This document shows positions 63,501 through 64,000 of a stretch of 64,000 nucleotides of DNA, piece after piece (the stretch's first letter is position 1; every line of letters starts with the position of its first letter). The position numbers and the translations under genes were made by a program. Origin of the DNA: Ampullaceana balthica (lineage: Eukaryota; Mollusca; Gastropoda; Lymnaeidae); NCBI GenBank assembly GCA_944989445.1, contig CALYLW010000016.1, positions 4,657,765 to 4,721,764 on the forward strand, given 5' to 3'. The notes under the pieces are model-generated. The model saw nothing but the letters and a program-made list of their open reading frames with translations. It did not search any database and was not told the DNA's origin.

Positions 63501-63689
63501 CCCTGAGAAACACAGAGGAAACATGGTCAGTTGACGTACAACTGGAAAAGTAATAAATATTTGAACAAGTAGAAAGGTAGTGATGGCTTAAACTTACTTT
63601 AGCAAACTCTACTTGTTCCCAAGTCAGGGTTATCTTCTCTTGTTTGGCTTCTGCATTAGCTACAGTGAGCTTGGCTGGTGGTAGAAATG
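37477..63689 (-). CDS. DCC/neogenin-family FN3 receptor-like protein, C-terminal 916 codons
   Basis: Eighteen exons join without a frame break (2750 nt including stop). Order: FN1 (exons 63598-63689, 63406-63502, 62510-62596), FN2 (61718-61928 into 61371-61494), FN3 (61371-61494, 60254-60398, 59198-59296), FN4 (58750-58839, 57994-58098, 57662-57751), FN5 (57274-57410, 54653-54827), FN6 (48192-48299, 47457-47645), an extra FN7 (46326-46436, 45913-46034, 40307-40376) and a tail (37477-38174). DCC/neogenin signatures include SLKKFSNYRFE, VAAMTVNGTGQYSPW, GYVVGYG, YVISVRAFNQIGE and YYFKLQARNKAGYGPLS. DCC and neogenin are netrin/RGM receptors in axon guidance with four Ig and six FN3 domains. The Ig exons would be upstream beyond 64000. 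Odd points: a seventh FN3, and no transmembrane segment or P1-P3 motifs before the stop. DCC versus neogenin versus protogenin is not resolved. Confidence 0.85.
37489..37620 (-). repeat. 57-bp coding tandem duplication
   Basis: 2.3 copies of a 57-bp unit in the last exon keep the reading frame and create HIDTIDKPDGQEHDNLA repeats. Confidence 0.9.
38314..38718. repeat. 27-bp minisatellite, 15 copies
   Basis: GTGGTGTCAATGGCATATGA plus CTGGAGT, alternating with GGGATATGA variants, in the last intron of the DCC-like gene. 38719-39125 beyond it is unremarkable AT-rich intron with a C-run at 38957-38970. Confidence 0.95.
39126..40034. repeat. 64-65-bp minisatellite, about 14 copies
   Basis: AATAATGACAAGAAATGAAT, GTTGAAAGTGAGATGTCATC and TGCACAAGGGATGGGGTCCA follow each other in each unit. 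Some units have an extra A (GAGATAGTC). Confidence 0.95.
40307..40376 (-). CDS. DCC-like exon: extra FN7, end
   Basis: An acceptor ending GTACGTCTCAG and donor AATG/GTGAGT flank it. It encodes VQARYVTGYGPYSSVVKYST then PEN, the FN3 G strand, paralogous to the end of FN6. Phase 0 to 1. The preceding intron (40377-45912 region) holds the pogo-like composite. Confidence 0.84.
41587..44567. mobile_element. Nested unclassified repeat with internal satellite
   Basis: It begins ACTAGCAAAATCCCTGCACT and ends GAGGGCTTTGCCTTTTATTA plus GTATAGAT, end types that I associate with dispersed repeats of many marine invertebrates but cannot classify. It sits within the pogo-like element. The internal region 42600-44530 is a tandem satellite. 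A (GT)n run lies at 42517-42576. Confidence 0.5.
42600..44530. repeat. 140-170-bp degenerate satellite, 12 copies
   Basis: Each unit has a GGGCCCCCGGCCCCC block, a CGTTACCATCGCGGGATTGT-like block and AAGTTTCATGCTTCTACCTA plus CACGGGAAAT. The TTTCATGC marker recurs at about 42707, 42862, 43003, 43157, 43318, 43486, 43655, 43814, 43983, 44145, 44313 and 44483. Confidence 0.88.
45796..45970 (-). repeat. 57-bp exon-end/donor repeat, three copies, in frame
   Basis: The last 54 bases of exon 45913-46034 plus GTA recur twice more, giving donors CAAG/GTAGGT, CAAG/GTAGGT and CAAG/GTAATG at 57-bp spacing. Each unit encodes VGLESSIGGLLYNTTYYFK with no stop codon. Confidence 0.95.
45913..46034 (-). CDS. 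DCC-like exon: extra FN7, middle
   Basis: An acceptor ending ATGTTACAG precedes it. It encodes GYIVLYTDDVKKENADWLGQ and ends GGLLYNTTYYFK at the first donor CAAG/GTAGGT (45912). Two further in-frame copies of the last 57 bp with donors follow at 45856 and 45799. The first donor gives the normal FN3 length. Phase 1 to 0. Confidence 0.82.
46326..46436 (-). CDS. DCC-like exon: extra FN7, first part (GC donor)
   Basis: An acceptor ending ACACCACCAG precedes it. It encodes DRRAAPPTVRIQATHFNLFT then VKVMWTVPQ and ends LAPII. The only donor that fits phase 1 is ATTG/GCAAGT, so this is a GC-AG intron. Joining to the next exon restores PIIGYIVLYTDD. Confidence 0.78.
46836..47422. mobile_element. hAT MITE, 587 bp, with tRNA-like core
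   Basis: The ends CAGGGGCGGATTAAGA and TCTTAATCCGCCATAG are inverted repeats, flanked by the exact 8-bp duplication CCAACATT (46828-46835, 47423-47430). The outer 60 bases on both sides hold GGGGCCCC-rich subterminal sequence. On the minus strand, 47130-47205 has TGGTGGTCTTGTCG and TGTTCGAATCCC, resembling pol III A and B boxes. Confidence 0.85.
47457..47645 (-). CDS. DCC-like exon: FN6, end
   Basis: Acceptor GGTTTGTACAG, donor ACAG/GTAAAC. It encodes EYIIYLTHNPTLDTKLWVV and TIYYFKLQARNKAGYGPLSN, very close to the neogenin/DCC block YYFKIQARNSKGMGPLS. Phase 1 at both ends. The MITE at 46836-47422 sits only 34 bp past this donor. Confidence 0.88.
47942..48204 (-). repeat. 38-bp donor-bearing minisatellite, about 7 copies
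   Basis: The minus-strand unit GTTATAGAAG/GTCAGTTGAC plus CACAAGTCATGCAATAGT copies the end of exon 48192-48299 and its GTCAGT donor. The true donor is the first in transcription order. Confidence 0.93.
48192..48299 (-). CDS. DCC-like exon: FN6, first part
   Basis: Acceptor ATATTTCTACAG, donor GAAG/GTCAGT. It encodes APSSAPENIVASKHPSQLNY then ILLSWTEPRSSNGVIE, equivalent to PTSAPKDLTV...SWQPPLEANGKI of DCC FN6. Phase 1 at both ends. Both its donor (38-bp unit) and its acceptor (68-bp unit) are copied in flanking tandem repeats. Confidence 0.85.
48287..48460 (-). repeat. 68-bp acceptor-bearing repeat, 2.4 copies
   Basis: On the minus strand CCAATATTTCTACAG/CCCCAA occurs three times (acceptors at about 48300, 48368, 48436), so the acceptor and first bases of exon 48192-48299 are duplicated upstream. 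Confidence 0.9.
48520..49612. repeat. 50-bp minisatellite, about 22 copies
   Basis: AGAGATTACAGTTACTCTCA, GACCTGGCACCCAGGGTGGA and GGGATCTCTT form each unit, with A/C and T/G variants. Confidence 0.96.
50300..50730 (+). pseudogene. piggyBac transposase fragment
   Basis: Translation gives an acidic N-terminal stretch followed by IDYFKLFMNSSMIELLIAET and WKEVTNEDIY, matching the start of the DDE_Tnp_1_7 region (F...LIE-x-I-x-x-ETNRYA...W-x-x-x-T-x-x-E). An in-frame stop follows EDIY and the sequence is cut by the hAT insertion before the catalytic aspartates. Confidence 0.7.
50739..54220 (+). mobile_element. hAT element (ZMYM1-type), 3482 bp, inside piggyBac
   Basis: The inverted ends CAGTGGCGGATTCAGC and TAAATCCGCCACTG are flanked by the exact 8-bp duplication GTCAGTGG (50731-50738, 54221-54228). 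C/G-rich subterminal blocks GGCGCCCCCC and TTGGCGCCCCTTG mirror each other. A decayed transposase occupies about 50831-52727. The remainder (52740-54150) is AT-rich with no coding signal. Confidence 0.9.
50831..52727 (+). pseudogene. ZMYM1-like hAT transposase, broken
   Basis: Pieces in order: SATIDNVVKSAQLFSLTIES and a DISRIDQMSVSLHSV block with VVERFIGFY (51000-51135); VDTLKRISDTRCASRKYAVH (51748-51807), the LKSLSDTRW block; MADDPTTRFKSETYFTIMD (52187-52240); and the dimerisation end with CFSRLKLIKNYLRSTM ... LSELALISIERDLAE (52560-52727). Frameshifts lie between the pieces and a stop replaces a residue just before RCFSRLK, so it is not functional. Confidence 0.8.
54653..54827 (-). CDS. DCC-like exon: FN5, end
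   Basis: An acceptor ending TCTGGACAG and donor ATTG/GTATTT flank it. It encodes IRYSPLTGEAYNYINTSEQV and YEVSVKVVKGSNSSRWSLPV, matching the MYEFSVMVTKNRRSSTWS block of DCC. Phase 0 to 1. The intron behind it holds the nested piggyBac/hAT elements. Confidence 0.86.
54966..55262. repeat. 40-bp minisatellite, about 7 copies
   Basis: AATACCACAGCTAACCATAT plus GATGCCACTGACAACCATAT repeats upstream of exon 54653-54827. A related single copy is seen at about 46535-46600, near another exon of the same gene. Confidence 0.93.
55553..56290 (+). mobile_element. Possible non-LTR retrotransposon 5' or SINE fragments
   Basis: A GC-rich island (55600-56080) in AT-rich intron, followed by a second short unit at 56165-56290 (GGGTCGCGGTCAGGTCCGCG ... 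ending TCAATGTAATGTAATC). GC content, CpG-rich text and a short repeated 3' tail suggest RTE/CR1-like debris. No reverse transcriptase motif was found. Confidence 0.35.
56685..57076. repeat. 19-bp minisatellite, about 20 copies
   Basis: TGTGTCCACCTTCAGCTGG repeated almost perfectly. Because 19 is not a multiple of 3, all three + frames stay open (CPPSAGVSTFSWCVHLQLV), which is an artefact. 56291-56684 is AT-rich intron with a 52-bp near-duplication at 56405-56495. Confidence 0.95.
57274..57410 (-). CDS. DCC-like exon: FN5, first part
   Basis: Acceptor TTTCTCTCCAG, donor CTG/GTAAAC. It encodes VPVQPLPFLTPIKLTIQAES then TSLKLSWSDPAIPD and ends DGRVYL, the equivalent of DCC's VRVSWADNSVPK...LYTV. 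Phase 1 to 0. Confidence 0.84.
57662..57751 (-). CDS. DCC-like exon: FN4, end
   Basis: Acceptor TTCTGTCCTCAG and a weak donor GAAG/GTTATT. It encodes KPDSEYVISVRAFNQIGESS then PTFIIARTRE, matching HYVISLKAFNNAGEG of DCC. Phase 1 at both ends. Confidence 0.85.
57994..58098 (-). CDS. DCC-like exon: FN4, middle
   Basis: Acceptor TTTCCACAG, donor TTGA/GTGAGT. It encodes GFPLLGYVVGYGQFIPEVYR and ends TYTIKSL, equivalent to RGYIIGYG...YYSIERL of DCC. Phase 1 at both ends. Confidence 0.86.
58370..58622. repeat. 58-bp minisatellite, four copies
   Basis: CAAATCAACATTGCACAGAT, AAATCTATGTGAAAACCAAC and TGTATTAACACCCAACAG form each unit, in the intron between exons 58750-58839 and 57994-58098. Confidence 0.93.
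58750..58839 (-). CDS. DCC-like exon: FN4, first part
   Basis: An acceptor ending CTATAG and donor AGAG/GTAAGG flank it. It encodes VPTRPHPPEGLTAVATEHSL then TLTWREPPLR, aligning with the Q-VPDQPSSL linker and first strands of DCC FN4. Phase 1 at both ends. Confidence 0.85.
59095..59217 (-). repeat. 59-bp exon-end/donor duplication
   Basis: The end of exon 59198-59296 (GTCAACGTTCCCTGCAG) with its donor GTAAAC and 35 bp of intron is present twice. The second donor would be at about 59138. Confidence 0.93.
59198..59296 (-). CDS. DCC-like exon: FN3, end
   Basis: Acceptor TCTTATCTTCAG, donor GCAG/GTAAAC. It encodes MSTSKPYTLRVAAMTVNGTG then QYSPW. The block AMTVNGTG is a hallmark of DCC/neogenin FN3. 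Phase 1 at both ends. The donor region is duplicated downstream. Confidence 0.87.
59352..60246. repeat. 13-15-bp CCCTGNGTTATGT minisatellite
   Basis: About 64 variable units of (GTG/GTC)CCCTG(GG/TG/TT)TTATGT, with AATTAT and TATGTGGG variants. It begins 8 bp past the donor of exon 60254-60398. + strand open frames through it (CPLCYVP, WVMSPVL) are artefacts. Confidence 0.93.
60254..60398 (-). CDS. DCC-like exon: FN3, middle
   Basis: Acceptor TCATTTATTTAG, donor TTGA/GTGAGT. It encodes ALLATWSPPDPDEVNGVITG followed by YKLILRERDGQ, matching WLPPP...GFITGYKI of DCC FN3. Phase 0 to 1. A 14-bp-type minisatellite starts 8 bp past the donor. Confidence 0.85.
60780..61312. repeat. 46-bp minisatellite, about 10 copies
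   Basis: CAATCTGTCAACAGTTACAA plus TACAACATTAACAATTACAA and TTGTTT, alternating with CAATCTGGC variants. It lies about 60 bp past the donor of exon 61371-61494. Confidence 0.94.
61371..61494 (-). CDS. DCC-like exon: end of FN2 and start of FN3
   Basis: Acceptor TACAACACTAG, donor ACG/GTAAGA. It encodes FEIIPYDGVLLGEGIVMFTK and then DKPDGPPKDVQLQPINST, the interdomain linker PSAPP-type of DCC. Phase 2 to 0. Confidence 0.84.
61655..61728 (-). repeat. 17-bp donor repeat, four copies
   Basis: On the minus strand the exon end TACAG is followed by GTGAGTGGAACATACAG repeated, giving four consecutive CAG/GTGAGT-like donors (the last two degraded to GTGAGC and ATGTGAGT). Confidence 0.94.
61718..61928 (-). 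CDS. DCC-like exon: FN2
   Basis: Acceptor TATCAATTAG, donor TACAG/GTGAGT. It encodes most of one FN3: AYPPSMVKHAKALAISSTKI, then VQWEPPE and YHIRYWRPG, ending SLKKFSNY. The last motif matches LKKFTEY of DCC FN2. Phase 1 to 2. Confidence 0.86.
62441..62545 (-). repeat. 56-bp exon-end/donor duplication
   Basis: The last 34 coding bases of exon 62510-62596 with the donor CAAG/GTAACTAGGTAAC are repeated once downstream (decoy donor at about 62453). Confidence 0.94.
62510..62596 (-). CDS. DCC-like exon: FN1, end
   Basis: Acceptor CCATTTCAG, donor CAAG/GTAACT. It encodes PSTKYVVSIRAYNEAGDAEP and ends RTATQ, the F-G strands of an FN3 domain (Y-x-V-x-I-R-A-Y-N). Phase 1 at both ends. Confidence 0.85.
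62597..63016 (-). repeat. 26-bp minisatellite ending at an acceptor, 16 copies
   Basis: On the minus strand the unit TGTGTACCATTTAAGTTGTC plus ATCAAC runs directly into the acceptor GTGTACCATTTCAG of exon 62510-62596, so the acceptor is itself the last, modified unit (TTTAAG changed to TTTCAG). Confidence 0.92.
63066..63200. repeat. About 66-bp duplication
   Basis: ACAAAAATAAAACACTTTAG, ATATCATTATACACGTGTGT and CACCCAATATGCAATATTAA occur twice in tandem. Confidence 0.92.
63347..63415 (-). repeat. 23-bp donor repeat, three copies
   Basis: On the minus strand GATGATCTCA/GTAAGTTGTC is followed by two copies of CACAGATGATCTGA/GTAAGT, so the exon end and its strong GTAAGT donor are present three times. 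Confidence 0.94.
63406..63502 (-). CDS. DCC-like exon: FN1, middle
   Basis: Acceptor TGTTTCTCAG, donor CTCA/GTAAGT. It encodes GYKIVYGPLTDPLNVRR and ends DIDDL, the C' to E strands of FN3. Phase 0 to 1. Its donor is followed by two repeat-borne decoy donors. Confidence 0.84.
63598..63689 (-). CDS. DCC-like exon: FN1, first part
   Basis: The acceptor CACATTCCAG and donor AAA/GTAAGT flank it. It enters in phase 1 and ends in phase 0. It encodes PPAKLTVANAEAKQEKITLT followed by W, the A-B-C strand pattern of an FN3 domain with the core Trp. Confidence 0.83.
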
Positions 63690-63712
63690 CTGGAATGTGG
63701 GACATGGAAATT

Positions 63713-63800
63713 CACTGTTAATATCAATGATCAAATGTTACTTCTGTTAATATCAATGATCAAATGTTACTTCTGTTAATATCAATGATCAAATTTTACT
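63713..63800. repeat. 29-bp tandem repeat, three copies
   Basis: TAATATCAATGATCAAATGT plus TACTTCTGT, starting about 20 bp upstream of the acceptor of exon 63598-63689. Confidence 0.93.
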
Positions 63801-63896
63801 TGAATCAGATTTGATATTTATTTCCTTATAATGAAACTAAGCCAAAAGTTAAAAGAAACTTTCCTACAGCACTGTCCCAATTGACCCTTGAATGAC

Positions 63897-64000
63897 ATCA
63901 AATGTTTGACTGACACGTTGATTGTTACATCAAATGTTTGACTGACACGTTGATTGTTACATCAAATGTTTGACTGACACGTTGATTGTTACATCAAATG
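63897..64000. repeat. 32-bp tandem repeat, over three copies, open at window end
   Basis: CATCAAATGTTTGACTGACA plus CGTTGATTGTTA continues to the last base of the window, so the array probably extends further. Confidence 0.93.

Overview
This is an animal genomic window: AT-rich, intron-dominated, with GT-AG introns, nested DNA transposons and very many minisatellites. Together with the two gene families present, it suggests a lophotrochozoan, most likely a gastropod mollusc. The species cannot be fixed from the sequence alone, and there is no sign of prokaryotic DNA. Two protein genes are supported, arranged tail to tail. The first, on the + strand (exons 4918-5136, 24886-25017, 28911-29048, 29501-29568), is the 3' end of a single-pass membrane protein: the C-terminal half of a galactose-binding (F5/8-type C or F-type lectin) fold, a cysteine-rich EGF-like module, a transmembrane helix and a short basic tail. 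All its junctions are phase 1. The second, on the - strand (18 exons, 63689 down to 37477, about 916 codons in the window), is the FN3-repeat part of a DCC/neogenin-family netrin-receptor-like protein. Six FN3 domains line up with DCC FN1-FN6, an extra FN6-like FN3 follows, and the last exon encodes an acidic Ser/Thr-rich tail with its own stop codon. The Ig-domain end of the protein lies beyond position 64000. Every reconstructed junction keeps the reading frame.

Layout. 1-4917: intergenic or intronic sequence with a 2.2 kb ATGT tetranucleotide array that flips into its reverse complement, plus transposon debris. 5137-24885: one intron almost entirely filled by about 460 copies of a 40-bp minisatellite that copies the end of the preceding exon and its 5' splice site; it is broken by a 1224-bp hAT-like insertion and a 100-N assembly gap. 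25018-28910: a second splice-donor-derived minisatellite, a Ty3/gypsy 3' remnant and a hAT element. 29569-37476: the space between the genes, holding SINE-like repeats, an inverted-repeat DNA element and minisatellites. 37477-64000: the DCC-like gene, whose introns hold a pogo-like composite, a hAT MITE, a piggyBac-like element interrupted by a ZMYM1-type hAT, and more than fifteen minisatellites.

The main observation is that tandem repeats in both genes are repeatedly seeded exactly on 5' splice sites. At eight donors (two in the + gene, six in the - gene) the repeat unit contains the last exon bases plus the GT donor, so the true donor is followed by 1 to about 460 decoy donors. One case (45799-45913) is in frame and would add 19 or 38 residues to an FN3 domain if later donors were used. 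I know of no described system of this kind; it is the best candidate here for something new.
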